Shown: one piece after another, positions 7,834 through 15,322 of the stretch
How positions within the stretch are numbered: the stretch's first letter is position 1
How the letters are laid out: the number at the start of each line of letters is the position of its first letter
NCBI RefSeq assembly: GCF_001889545.1
Contig: NZ_CP018194.1
Coordinates: 434,001 to 498,000 of the forward strand
Origin: Granulibacter bethesdensis
GTDB lineage: Bacteria > Pseudomonadota > Alphaproteobacteria > Acetobacterales > Acetobacteraceae
Length of the DNA stretch: 64,000 nucleotides
Direction: 5' to 3'
The notes under the pieces: model-generated
What the model was told of the DNA's origin: nothing
Databases searched by the model: none
What the model saw: only the letters and a program-made list of their open reading frames with translations
Position numbers and translations under genes: made by a program

Positions 7834-8280
7834 ATGATCACGAGACAATCCTTTCAAGTCTTTCCACTGCTGGCCGCAACGATGATCGGACTAGCTGCCT
7901 GCACCGGTCCAGGAGCAACTGGTGGCGAGACGTATGAGGACAAGTTCAGCCAATCGTATATTCAGTCGCACCTCTTTAAAGGCAAAACGACAATGCGGGA
8001 CGTGCAGGCGCTTTATGGTCAACCCTTCCGTCGCAGCACCCAGGGTGGTGACCGTGTCTACTGGACCTACAGGCGGGAGCAAACCGGCTCGATGGGCATG
8101 CTGACTGGCATTGCGCGAGTGGTTCCTGGCGTTGGGATGTCCAACGCTCTCATTAGAGTGAACGAGAACCTAGCGCAAATGCAGCGGGCTTCCGATGCGG
8201 CTTCCGGAAATACCGAAGTGCGTGGAGACTCGCTTGATCTGGTTTTTCAAAACGGCGTTTTAGATAACTGGAGCATGTAG
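7834..8280 (+). CDS. BamE/SmpA-like small lipoprotein
   Basis: A 148-residue protein with a lipoprotein signal: a basic start, a hydrophobic stretch, and the lipobox LAAC with the lipidated Cys at residue 23. The body has the pattern KGKTTMRDVQALYGQP then GDRVYWTY, which resembles the SmpA/OmlA/BamE fold found in outer-membrane assembly and in many mobile-element lipoproteins. The ATG at 7834 was chosen for the signal peptide and the GGGGAT just upstream; an ATG-like start at 7780 would bury it. It lies inside the tRNA-Gly island just right of the IS, so it is probably cargo. The assignment to the fold is by pattern only. Confidence 0.65.
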   Translation: MITRQSFQVFPLLAATMIGLAACTGPGATGGETYEDKFSQSYIQSHLFKGKTTMRDVQALYGQPFRRSTQGGDRVYWTYRREQTGSMGMLTGIARVVPGVGMSNALIRVNENLAQMQRASDAASGNTEVRGDSLDLVFQNGVLDNWSM

Positions 8281-8298
8281 AGGCTCCTTGCAAAAAGG

Positions 8299-8332
8299 AG
8301 GGACATGACCCCGAGCGCGAGCGCATGTCCCT
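8299..8332. terminator. Hairpin after the lipoprotein gene
   Basis: A perfect 9-bp inverted repeat, AGGGACATG (8299-8307) and CATGTCCCT (8324-8332), with a GC-rich loop, starts 18 bases after the stop. No T tract follows, so termination is only probable. Confidence 0.45.
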
Positions 8333-8371
8333 CATGAGACGGAAAAGAAGACGGTGATGTAGCTGGCTGCC

Positions 8372-8818
8372 TCACCAACCATTGTAGTTGAGCAGCAAGT
8401 TGGCGAACACCTGCCGGCGCCGCAGATCGAGGCCACCAAAATCGGCAAGTCCATGGAAGCTGCAGCGCTTGAGCATGGCGCCGCCCTCGCGATCGTTATA
8501 GAAACTCACCATGGCAGCGAGGAACATCCGCTCGCCACCACTCAGGACGCCAAGGGCGTCACCGAGCATCAGCAGGCTTGGTTGCAGGTCCCATTTGTCG
8601 GTGGCACGTTGAAAGCCATCGCAGGTGCCATCACCGAACCATTGGTAGCCGGCGATTTCTGCGCCGCGCTTCCATGCTTGAAAGAACGCTGCAGGAGCCT
8701 GCGCGGCATGCAGATCCTCTTGTGCGATCAGTTCGAGCACGTCTCGATGGAAAGGTTGGTTCACGAGAAATCTCCTGGCGGAAGTAGTAAGGGATGGCAA
8801 GGCAATCGCGTTGACCAT
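8372..8818 (-). CDS. Hypothetical protein of the tRNA-Gly island
   Basis: I do not recognise this family. From the ATG at 8818 it would be 148 residues, soluble, with no signal peptide or membrane segment, and a mixed composition that looks like a real protein (QPFHRDVLELIAQEDLHA, ALGVLSGGERMF, VSFYNDREGG, ending LLLNYNGW). The frame stays open for another 239 codons upstream, but that part runs antisense over other material and includes remains of the neighbouring methyltransferase, so it was excluded. No clear ribosome binding site precedes 8818. The gene may be cargo or a remnant. Confidence 0.45.
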   Translation of the reverse strand: MVNAIALPSLTTSARRFLVNQPFHRDVLELIAQEDLHAAQAPAAFFQAWKRGAEIAGYQWFGDGTCDGFQRATDKWDLQPSLLMLGDALGVLSGGERMFLAAMVSFYNDREGGAMLKRCSFHGLADFGGLDLRRRQVFANLLLNYNGW

Positions 8819-9137
8819 CGGCGGTTCTGCCGGGTCTTGCCGTGGTTTGGTAAATCGAGCCAACGCGTTGGATGGAACAGGACAGGCATCAGCGCCTGTG
8901 AGGCGCGCGTCCGCGGGGGCGATGCGAGGCGGACTGGCGGGTCGAACGGATGAAATTCCGCAGCAGCCGGTTGACCCTGGCTGCTTGCATGGTGCTGGCT
9001 TCGTCAGCAACACGTGCCTGGAAGCATTCGGCCGATGACGGAGGATGTCATGTGCCAATACGATGATTCCGCTGACCGCCATGATGGGGTCGATGACCGA
9101 ACGAAGGAGGAACGGACCCCGACGCTGGTCTGTTTCC
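8819..9137. other. Island sequence without a recognisable gene
   Basis: About 320 bases between the hypothetical gene and the methyltransferase remnant. I see no intact gene, RNA or clear hairpin; open frames here have no recognisable protein character. Confidence 0.3.
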
Positions 9138-9849
9138 TCAGCGGGCCTGCAGCAGTCGCTTCCCAATCCATGCGACACATGGCACTGCCATGGAATTTCC
9201 GATGGACCGGTAGCGTGGGGCATCTGCGGCGGGTTTGCCGCGGTAGGGCACCAGCGTGTAATGGTCGGGTATCCCCTGTAAGCGCTCGCATTCCACCGGC
9301 ATGAGCCTGCGACCTGCCATCCCGCCCAATCCGACCATCCTGTCTCACCTGCGGACAACAGGCTGCCGAGGAAGTGCTCTTTGGTCGAAGCAAATAGAAT
9401 ATGGGCTTTGTCGCTTCCGCCCGAGCTTGCTTCGTAGGGCGTCGCAGATTTCTCCGCCGAGCTCGGCAGTCGAGCCGCCGTCTCGGTCGCGCAAGGCGAC
9501 AGACCTGGCTCTGTGCTGGGGTTCGGGGATCGCATTGCGGTCAGGTTTGCGCTTTGTCATGGGCGACCCCGCTAATACCGTGCGCTCTCAGTGTCGGCGA
9601 CAGGTTCTCCAGTGCATCGGCGCCGTTGTCTGTTGCGGTGAAGCCGATGGCAGGCTTGGTGTTGCAATGATCATCAGCATGAGATCCTGCGACGGGAAAC
9701 AAGATTGTTGGCCGGCCCTGTCCGGGTTGTCCGCCTCCGGGTGAGAGCGTTCCCGTGATCTGGCCATGGCCGGCTTCCAGGCGCACCTCGACACGGCTGT
9801 TCTGGGCGAGGGCGATCGGCGTGTCGGTCGGAAGGACATGATGGGCCAT
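9138..9849 (-). pseudogene. Broken DNA (cytosine-5-) methyltransferase, C-terminal part
   Basis: Pieces of a phage-type Dcm/C5 methyltransferase appear in order in shifting frames on the minus strand. TPIALAQNSRVEVRL and then FTATDNGADALENLSPTLRAHG lie in one frame. LRDRDGGSTAELGGEI is in a second, EASSGGSDKAHIL in a third. Back in the second frame, after an in-frame stop at 9345-9347, comes RRLMPVECERLQGIPDHYTL through RYRSIGNSMAVPCV, the motif IX/X end of the family. At least two frameshifts and one stop are needed to join them. The catalytic PC motif region is not found, so the N-terminal half is missing. It would have methylated cytosines in the element or phage DNA. Confidence 0.7.
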
Positions 9850-10196
9850 GATGGGAACGCCGCGGCCCGTGCCGTCCTCGCTGCTGCGCGAGCCTTTCCG
9901 AGTGCGGCCGCATGATGTGGTGACTTGGTCGCCAGATGAAGGGATGCCATTCGGATGACTTTGGTGCTGTTGCGGATCAACTTCAGGAGCTTGTCCGCTA
10001 TGAAACTCCTGATGACTAACGGTGTTGCCTGTCGGAGCAGTTGAGAATGTTTTCTGAAGAGCGATCGTCTACCCCTGACTGACATGCCCAGGAGACGCCT
10101 CTTGCCAAGGTACGAAAGTTAGTCCAGCATCTTGTCTATCAGTCCGCGCTGATTGATGGAATCTTCTTTCGGATCAATCACTTTTGAGCCAAGTCT
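9850..10196. other. Right end of the island, no recognisable gene
   Basis: About 350 bases up to the right attachment repeat. A minus-strand frame is open to 10085, but it has no recognisable domain and may include degraded methyltransferase sequence. Nothing else was identified. Confidence 0.3.
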
Positions 10197-10217
10197 GATT
10201 CCCTTCACCCGCTCCAA
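10197..10217 (+). other. attR-type attachment repeat
   Basis: Matches the 3' end of tRNA-Gly (6116-6136) at 20 of 21 bases, including the CACCCGCTCCA end. No tRNA body precedes it. It marks the right boundary of an island of about 4.1 kb. Just outside it lies the 3' end of the LysR gene. Confidence 0.8.
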
Positions 10218-10267
10218 AATTTCCTTGCACTGCATAAACGCGCTTTGGTCTGCACTTGCTGTTATGG

Positions 10268-11176
10268 TCATGAATTGCAGTCAGCGGTGCTCATGACTCC
10301 GATTTTTTCGCTGATAAACCGCTTGGCCAGCCATTGAGACGCCGGTCCCTGCGGCCGCTGCTTGTGCCAGATCAGCTCCATGGCTACCGGCCAGTCCGCC
10401 GTATCGAAAGCGAGGCGCGGAATGACGAGATCACGGGCGGCGCTGGAGGCGGCAATGATGTGATCGGAGACGAAAGCCCAGCCGATTCCCTGCCTGGCCA
10501 GTTGCAGAATGACCCACTGGCTTTCCACCCACCAGACATCCGCCGCAATGCGCAGCCGGCGCTTTTCCTCACTTTCGCTGCGGGTCGCGACCATCAGTTG
10601 CCGGTGTCGCTTCAACTCTTCCCACTCGATCACCTGGTCCGCCAGCGGATGATCACGTGCGCAGACCAGTTGCAGTGGCACCCAGCCAAGGGTGTGAAAG
10701 CCCAGCACGGCTGGCAGCGTTTCCTGCCGCCACATAATGCCCAGATCGGCCTGACCATCGAGGACAAGGCGGCTCACATCCTCCATAAACGGAAACAGGA
10801 TTTCCAGTTCCACGCTGGGGAAAGTTTCGGCAAAAGAGTGCAGAAGACGCGCGAGGACCGGTTCCGGGTATAATTCGTCAACGGCCAGAACCAGTCTCGT
10901 CTCGACATGTTTTTCCAGACTGCAGGCAACGCCGATGAAATGGGCATGACGATCCAGCACGACCCGCGCCTCTGCCAGCAGCCGGGTTCCGGCTTCGGTC
11001 AGGGATGGTGTGCGCCCGGCCCGCGAAAACAGGGTCACGCCCAGATCAATTTCCATATTGCTGATCGCGGTGCTGATCGCCGACTGGGCTTTGCCCAGAT
11101 GACGTCCGGCAGCTGAAAAAGAGCCCATTTCGGCTGTGGTGACGAAAATGGTCAGTTGCTCAAACGATATGTCCAT
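10268..11176 (-). CDS. LysR-family transcriptional regulator
   Basis: A 302-residue LTTR. The N-terminal winged helix-turn-helix (MDISFEQLTIFVTTAEMGS, then AISNMEIDLGVTLFSR and LTEAG) is followed by a periplasmic-binding-protein-like effector domain (from about residue 90). It is transcribed divergently from a PACE-family efflux gene with 120 bases between the starts. This is the known arrangement of AceR-type regulators that activate PACE pumps in response to biocides or polyamines. The intergenic region contains a palindrome with LTTR spacing. The ligand is not known. Confidence 0.9.
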   Translation of the reverse strand: MDISFEQLTIFVTTAEMGSFSAAGRHLGKAQSAISTAISNMEIDLGVTLFSRAGRTPSLTEAGTRLLAEARVVLDRHAHFIGVACSLEKHVETRLVLAVDELYPEPVLARLLHSFAETFPSVELEILFPFMEDVSRLVLDGQADLGIMWRQETLPAVLGFHTLGWVPLQLVCARDHPLADQVIEWEELKRHRQLMVATRSESEEKRRLRIAADVWWVESQWVILQLARQGIGWAFVSDHIIAASSAARDLVIPRLAFDTADWPVAMELIWHKQRPQGPASQWLAKRFISEKIGVMSTADCNS

Positions 11177-11189
11177 GTTGGACGTGATC

Positions 11190-11208
11190 CTATCTGAAAA
11201 ACAGATAG
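11190..11208. promoter_or_regulatory. Candidate LysR-regulator operator
   Basis: CTATCTG-AAAAA-CAGATAG is a perfect 7-bp inverted repeat with a 5-base spacer and contains the T-N11-A pattern of LysR sites. It lies 14 bases upstream of the regulator start and about 90 bases upstream of the efflux gene, so one site could serve both promoters. Confidence 0.6.
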
Positions 11209-11296
11209 TATCTAACTTTATCTACTGAATTCTACTGATACATAGAGCCCTGTCGCCTGTTCTGCGGGCTTAATGAAGTGAAGATTGGTGAACATC

Positions 11297-11734
11297 ATGC
11301 GTTCGTCGTGGGATCGTATCCGGCATGCCATCCTGTTCGAGGTGATCGGCCTTCTGTTACTGATTCCGATGGGTCATGTCGTGCTTGGTGTGGATACGGG
11401 GACTTTTGGTGGCCTGAGCGTCATTGTCGCAGTGATAGCTGCGATCTGGGCTTACCTGTTCAATCTTGGCTTTGATCAGGTGATGCTGCAACTGACTGGC
11501 TCTACCCGCAAGAACACCGCTGTGCGCGTGCTGCATGCGGCGTTGTTTGAGGGGGGGATGCTGGCCATGTTTCTGCCGCTCACTGCCTGGTATCTGTCGA
11601 TGAGCCTCTGGGCGGCGCTGATGACCGATATCGGCATTTCCGGATTCTATTTTGTCTATGCGTTCGTTTATAACTGGAGCTACGATCAGGTCTTCCCCGT
11701 TTCCCATACACGCATTTGCGAGGCCGGCCACTGA
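11297..11734 (+). CDS. PACE-family multidrug/biocide efflux transporter
   Basis: A 145-residue inner-membrane protein made of two bacterial transmembrane pair (BTP) domains, giving four membrane helices. Family marks are the paired RIRHAILFEVIGLLL and RVLHAALFEGGML segments, each with a membrane-embedded acidic residue (E in the FE pairs), and NLGFDQ and YNWSYDQVFP ending each repeat. PACE proteins such as AceI export chlorhexidine, acriflavine and short polyamines using the proton gradient. The ATG at 11297 has GGTGA five bases upstream; TTG/GTG codons at 11285/11288 are less likely. The natural substrate is unknown. Confidence 0.9.
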   Translation: MRSSWDRIRHAILFEVIGLLLLIPMGHVVLGVDTGTFGGLSVIVAVIAAIWAYLFNLGFDQVMLQLTGSTRKNTAVRVLHAALFEGGMLAMFLPLTAWYLSMSLWAALMTDIGISGFYFVYAFVYNWSYDQVFPVSHTRICEAGH

Positions 11735-11778
11735 GGCATCGCATTGGTAACGGCTCCGTATTCGGTTATGGCGGCATC

Positions 11779-12450
11779 ATGAACACGTTGGTTTTCAACA
11801 GCCGGTCTGCCGGTGCTGATGTCGCATGGGTGGCAGATGGCACCGTGCTGGTCTGTCGCTCGGCTGAGGTTCAGGATGCTGCATCACGTCTGCCGGTACT
11901 GGCGGCAGAGATTCTGGACGAGATGGAGCGGACATATCCGGATAGTCGCCAGCCTGATGCGGTGATCGCTTCCATTGGTCCGGGCAGTTTTACCGGGATT
12001 CGTGCGGCTTTGGCAGTGGCGCAGGGTTATGCGTTGGGAGCCGGTCTGAGACTGGCCGGTGTGGCAGTGGACGAGGCACTGGCCGTCATGGAGCCGCCCG
12101 AGCCGGGTTATACTCTCTGGACGGTCATCCCTGCCCGGCGGGAGCACATCTATCTGAACAATGGGGCCGGTTTTGTGGTGGTGCCGCTTGATGGCATCAC
12201 TGGATTGCCGGTGTCTGGCAGTCGGATCTGGCTGACGGGGGCAGCCGCAGAATCATGTGCCGGCTTGCTGTCCGGGCGCCCCGACCTTCATCTGCGTGTA
12301 GGTGCAGTGCAGGAGCCGGATGTAATGGCACTGGATCGGGTTGGTCGTGCACGTTTATCCGGGGCGATAGCGTCTCGCCCGGCATTGCCTGTTTATGCGG
12401 AAGAAGCGCGGATCAAGGCCGGAACAGTCCGTCCTGCCCCCCGGGCATGA
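11779..12450 (+). CDS. tsaB: tRNA threonylcarbamoyladenosine biosynthesis protein TsaB
   Basis: A 223-residue ASKHA-fold partner of TsaD and TsaE in making t6A37 on ANN-decoding tRNAs. Visible features are the N-terminal TLVFNSR strand, the central DAVIASIGPGSFTGIRAALAVAQGYALG signature region (from about residue 62), and a C-terminus VYAEEARIK close to the usual Y-R motif. The ATG at 11779 fits the family; the frame is open 21 codons further upstream. The stop overlaps the rimI start by four bases (ATGA), a pairing common in proteobacteria. Confidence 0.9.
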   Translation: MNTLVFNSRSAGADVAWVADGTVLVCRSAEVQDAASRLPVLAAEILDEMERTYPDSRQPDAVIASIGPGSFTGIRAALAVAQGYALGAGLRLAGVAVDEALAVMEPPEPGYTLWTVIPARREHIYLNNGAGFVVVPLDGITGLPVSGSRIWLTGAAAESCAGLLSGRPDLHLRVGAVQEPDVMALDRVGRARLSGAIASRPALPVYAEEARIKAGTVRPAPRA

Positions 12451-12947
12451 TGGCGCCTTTGCCGGACGATCATGATGCGGTGATAGCGGTGGGCCCTGGT
12501 CATGCGGCGGTATTGGCGGCCCTGCATGAAGCCGCTTTTCCGCTGGAGGAGCAGTGGGATGAAGCTTCTTTCGCTGTGCAGCTTCAGCAACTGGGTACTG
12601 TGGCTCTGATGGCGGTCAGGGGCGAGCAGGCCACTGATCCGGCAGGTTTCGTACTGTTTCGGACCATTTTCGAGGATTGTGAGATCCTGACCCTTGCGGT
12701 TGCCCCGTATTGTCGCAGGCAGGGGATGGGTGGTTTGCTGATGCGGGCTGCCATGAAACATGCTGCCGATCAGGGCGCAGAGCATATGTTACTGGAAGTA
12801 GAGACCACCAATCTCCCTGCCCGCACATTATATGACCGGCTCGGCTTCAGTGCGATTGGACTGCGTCGTCAATATTACCACGGCGGCGGTGATGCGCTGG
12901 TCCTGAGCCGCTCTCTGGACGGCGCAAAGATTACTGGCGGCGAATAA
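12447..12947 (+). CDS. rimI: GNAT acetyltransferase, RimI family
   Basis: A 166-residue GNAT enzyme expected to acetylate the N-terminus of ribosomal protein S18 or related proteins. The acetyl-CoA-binding motif A is LAVAPYCRRQGMGGLLM (about residues 79-95), followed by LEVETTNLPARTLYDRLGF and YYHGGGDALVL, which are typical of RimI. A second ATG at 12450 is directly adjacent. Coupled to tsaB by a four-base overlap. Its 3' end overlaps the convergent TusA-like gene by 17 bases. Confidence 0.9.
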   Translation: MMAPLPDDHDAVIAVGPGHAAVLAALHEAAFPLEEQWDEASFAVQLQQLGTVALMAVRGEQATDPAGFVLFRTIFEDCEILTLAVAPYCRRQGMGGLLMRAAMKHAADQGAEHMLLEVETTNLPARTLYDRLGFSAIGLRRQYYHGGGDALVLSRSLDGAKITGGE

Positions 12948-13155
12948 GAATACGCGTCTGGCCAGGCTGGGGATGTTCGATTGCAATGATCTCGTGGCCG
13001 AGTGCGGCAGCACTTTGCGGTACGTTACGCGATGCTTCGTCCCCAGCTGTCAGAACGGACAGCAATGCCCCGGATGGAAGCTTGTCCAGTGCGATCCGGG
13101 TCCGGACGAAGGTCATTGGGCATATATCCGCCGTGACATCCAGCAGTGTCATCAT
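12931..13155 (-). CDS. TusA/SirA-family sulfur-carrier-like protein
   Basis: A 74-residue protein of the TusA fold, small cytoplasmic proteins that relay persulfide sulfur. The conserved Cys-Pro pair occurs in TADICPMTFVRTRIALD, but the canonical CPxP motif is changed to CPMT, a variant whose sulfur partner is unknown. The start at 13155 gives the usual size and has GGAAAG upstream. An ATG at 13206 would add 17 residues. It converges with rimI, and the 3' ends overlap. Confidence 0.75.
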   Translation of the reverse strand: MMTLLDVTADICPMTFVRTRIALDKLPSGALLSVLTAGDEASRNVPQSAAALGHEIIAIEHPQPGQTRILIRRQ

Positions 13156-13302
13156 TTCGCCGCTTCTTTCCGGTATTGAAATGGGATGTGATTCATCCTG
13201 CTGCATATAGATACCATTATTTTAAGAAACGCCCTGTTGCTTAAACGGCGCTGATAAGTATCATAATGTGATCATTTTGTTTTTAAACAAGGCCGTTTTT
13301 TG

Positions 13303-13716
13303 ATGTCCAATCCAGAGGCGTCTGCTGATTTACTGGCGTTGACTGCGCAGATTGTTTCCGCCCACATCTCGAATAATGCGCTTCAGACCGAAGCACTCCC
13401 TGGATTCATTCAGGAAGTCTATCGCGCTATCTCGAATCTTGGGCGTGAGGAACAGGTTCCGGTCGAAAAGCCTCAGCCTGCCGTTCCTGTCCGCAAATCT
13501 GTTTTCCCGAATTATATCGTCTGTCTCGAAGACGGCAAGAAGCTGAAGATGCTGAAGCGGCACCTGAAGAGCGTCTATAACATGACTCCGGAACAATACC
13601 GGGAGCGTTGGGGCCTGCCGCCGGACTATCCCATGGTGGCACCTGAATATGCGACGCATCGCAGTTCGCTGGCCAAGAAAATTGGCCTTGGGACCAAGCC
13701 CAGGCTGAGGGACTGA
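13303..13716 (+). CDS. Ros/MucR-family transcriptional regulator
   Basis: A 137-residue alphaproteobacterial regulator. The DNA-binding domain is YIVCLEDGKKLKMLKRHL, continuing NMTPEQYRERWGLP and DYPMVAPEYA, the hallmark of MucR proteins, which silence genes through AT-rich DNA. The zinc ligands are incomplete: the Cys, the Asp and the first His are present, but the second His of the usual HLMTHY is replaced (HLKSVY). The ATG at 13303 is preceded by an AT-rich region (13220-13300) that could be an autoregulatory target. A strong terminator follows. Confidence 0.9.
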   Translation: MSNPEASADLLALTAQIVSAHISNNALQTEALPGFIQEVYRAISNLGREEQVPVEKPQPAVPVRKSVFPNYIVCLEDGKKLKMLKRHLKSVYNMTPEQYRERWGLPPDYPMVAPEYATHRSSLAKKIGLGTKPRLRD

Positions 13717-13736
13717 ACTGCACAATTGTAGTCGGG

Positions 13737-13770
13737 AAAGGCGGCTGGATCATATCCTGCCGCCTTTTTT
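13737..13770 (+). terminator. Rho-independent terminator of the MucR-family gene
   Basis: The stem AAAGGCGGC (13737-13745) pairs with GCCGCCTTT (13759-13767), an inner GGAT/ATCC extends it, and T6 follows. It starts 20 bases after the stop codon. Confidence 0.9.
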
Positions 13771-13934
13771 GTTCATGCCGCGATTATAAACATGGTGATC
13801 TGGCTGTCTTTCATGGCATCGTCATGATACCGGTTATCGACACGCCATGTCTGATCGGCTACCTCGCAGCAGATCAGCAACCTGCCTGAGTGATCGGGTC
13901 GGGCTGAATGGGATCAATCGGACGTTAAGGATCG

Positions 13935-14489
13935 ATGGGAAGCCGCCCGATGGAACGCCGCTCTTCTGAGCCTTCTCCGGTTCGCCGTACTCCGGCAAAC
14001 CATTCCCCCCACGCGACAGAGCGGCAGGGTGGCAGCAGCATAGAGCGGATGTGCGTTGAGCGGGGCCTCAAGATGACCGGCCAGCGCCGTGTGATCGCCC
14101 GTGTTCTGTCGGAAGCCAGTGATCATCCGGATGTGGAGGAGCTGTACCGCCGCGCCTCCGCCCTTGATGCCCGTATCTCCATCGCGACGGTCTATCGCAC
14201 CGTGCGGTTGCTGGAGGACAAGGGCATTCTTGCCCGCCGTGATTTCGGCGGCGGGCGTGCCCGCTACGAGGCCAGCGAACATGGGCCTCATTATCATCTG
14301 ATCGATGTCGAAACCGGCAAGGTGATCGAATTCGAGGATGAGGAACATGAACGCCTGATGCGGTCCATTGCGGCCCGGTTGGGGTTCAGCCTCGTTTCGC
14401 TGCGTCTGGAACTGTTCGGTCGGAAACTGGCCGACCCTGCGGGCGCGGATCAGAAAACGGCTGCTGCAAAACGAAAGTCAGGCCGATGA
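13935..14489 (+). CDS. fur: Fur-family transcriptional regulator
   Basis: A 184-residue metal-responsive repressor. An N-terminal Arg/Ser/Pro-rich extension (about 34 residues) precedes the winged helix (CVERGLKMTGQRRVIARVLSE, then ISIATVYRTVRLLEDKGI). The metal/dimer domain shows HGPHYHLIDVETGKVIEF and lacks the CxxC zinc pairs, as in alphaproteobacterial Fur/Mur. Whether it senses iron or manganese cannot be told from sequence. TAAGG precedes the ATG by five bases. The stop overlaps the olsB start (ATGA), so the regulator is translationally linked to two envelope-lipid genes. Confidence 0.88.
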   Translation: MGSRPMERRSSEPSPVRRTPANHSPHATERQGGSSIERMCVERGLKMTGQRRVIARVLSEASDHPDVEELYRRASALDARISIATVYRTVRLLEDKGILARRDFGGGRARYEASEHGPHYHLIDVETGKVIEFEDEEHERLMRSIAARLGFSLVSLRLELFGRKLADPAGADQKTAAAKRKSGR

Positions 14490-15322
14490 CCGCTGAGACC
14501 CCCTTAGGAATTGCGACACGAAGCGAACGAAGCTTCGGTGAGCTCCGTGCCGGCAATCTGGGGGTCCGCATTGCGGAAAGCCCGTCTGAAATCATCGCAG
14601 CCCAGGCGTTGCGATACCGCGTATTTTATGAGGAAATGGGGGCCGAACCAGCCCCCGCCATCCGCAGGGACCGGTTGGACCGGGATGAATTTGATCCCGT
14701 CGCCGATCATCTGCTGGTGATCGACCATGAGCGTGGCAGCGGGCCGGAGGCCATTGTCGGCACATATCGCCTGATCCAGGATGCGGATGCGCGTAAAGTC
14801 GGACGTTTCTATACTTCCAACGAATATGACATTTCCATCCTGACCTCCTTTCCGGGCAAGCTGCTGGAGCTGGGTCGCTCCTGCATTGCCTCCGATTATC
14901 GGGGGCGTGCCGCTATGCAGCTGATGTGGCGTGGCATTGCCGCCTATATCTTTCTGCACCAGATTGACCTGATGTTCGGCTGCGCAAGCCTGTCGGGTAC
15001 CAATGTCGAGGCGCTGTCGACCGAGCTGACCTATCTCTATCGCAATCATCTGGCCCCCCCGGGTCTGCGCCCCCGTGCGCTGGAAAGCCGGTATATCGAC
15101 ATGCGGCGGCTTGATCCGGCTGAGCTGGATATCCGCCGGGCGCAGGCGATGCTGCCGCCTTTGATCAAGGGCTATCTTCGGTTGGGCGGGTTTATCGGCG
15201 ACGGGGCGGTGGTCGATACCGAGTTTAACACCACCGATGTCGCGGTTGTGGTCAAGACGGATCTGATCACGGATAAATATTATCGCCACTATGAACGTCA
15301 GCTGCGTGACGCACTGACTTGA
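14486..15322 (+). CDS. olsB: L-ornithine N-alpha-acyltransferase (OlsB)
   Basis: A 278-residue GNAT-like acyltransferase that transfers 3-hydroxyacyl from acyl-ACP to ornithine, the first step of phosphate-free ornithine lipid synthesis at the inner membrane. Recognisable parts are LRYRVFYEEMGA, FDPVADHLLVID, VGTYRLI, LELGRSCIASDYRG and MFGCASLSGT, the order seen in OlsB proteins. It overlaps fur upstream by four bases and meets the lnt start downstream (TTGA). No olsA is in the window; it must lie elsewhere if lipid synthesis is completed. Confidence 0.88.
   Translation: MTAETPLGIATRSERSFGELRAGNLGVRIAESPSEIIAAQALRYRVFYEEMGAEPAPAIRRDRLDRDEFDPVADHLLVIDHERGSGPEAIVGTYRLIQDADARKVGRFYTSNEYDISILTSFPGKLLELGRSCIASDYRGRAAMQLMWRGIAAYIFLHQIDLMFGCASLSGTNVEALSTELTYLYRNHLAPPGLRPRALESRYIDMRRLDPAELDIRRAQAMLPPLIKGYLRLGGFIGDGAVVDTEFNTTDVAVVVKTDLITDKYYRHYERQLRDALT

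Noticed and set aside
8819-9535. Upstream extension of the island hypothetical gene to 387 codons
   Set aside because: The extra part passes through remains of the methyltransferase in a different frame and has no protein-like character.
6456-10217. A new defence or anti-phage system in the island
   Set aside because: Only a transposon, one lipoprotein, one unknown gene and a broken methyltransferase remain; no restriction, toxin-antitoxin or reverse-transcriptase partner was found.
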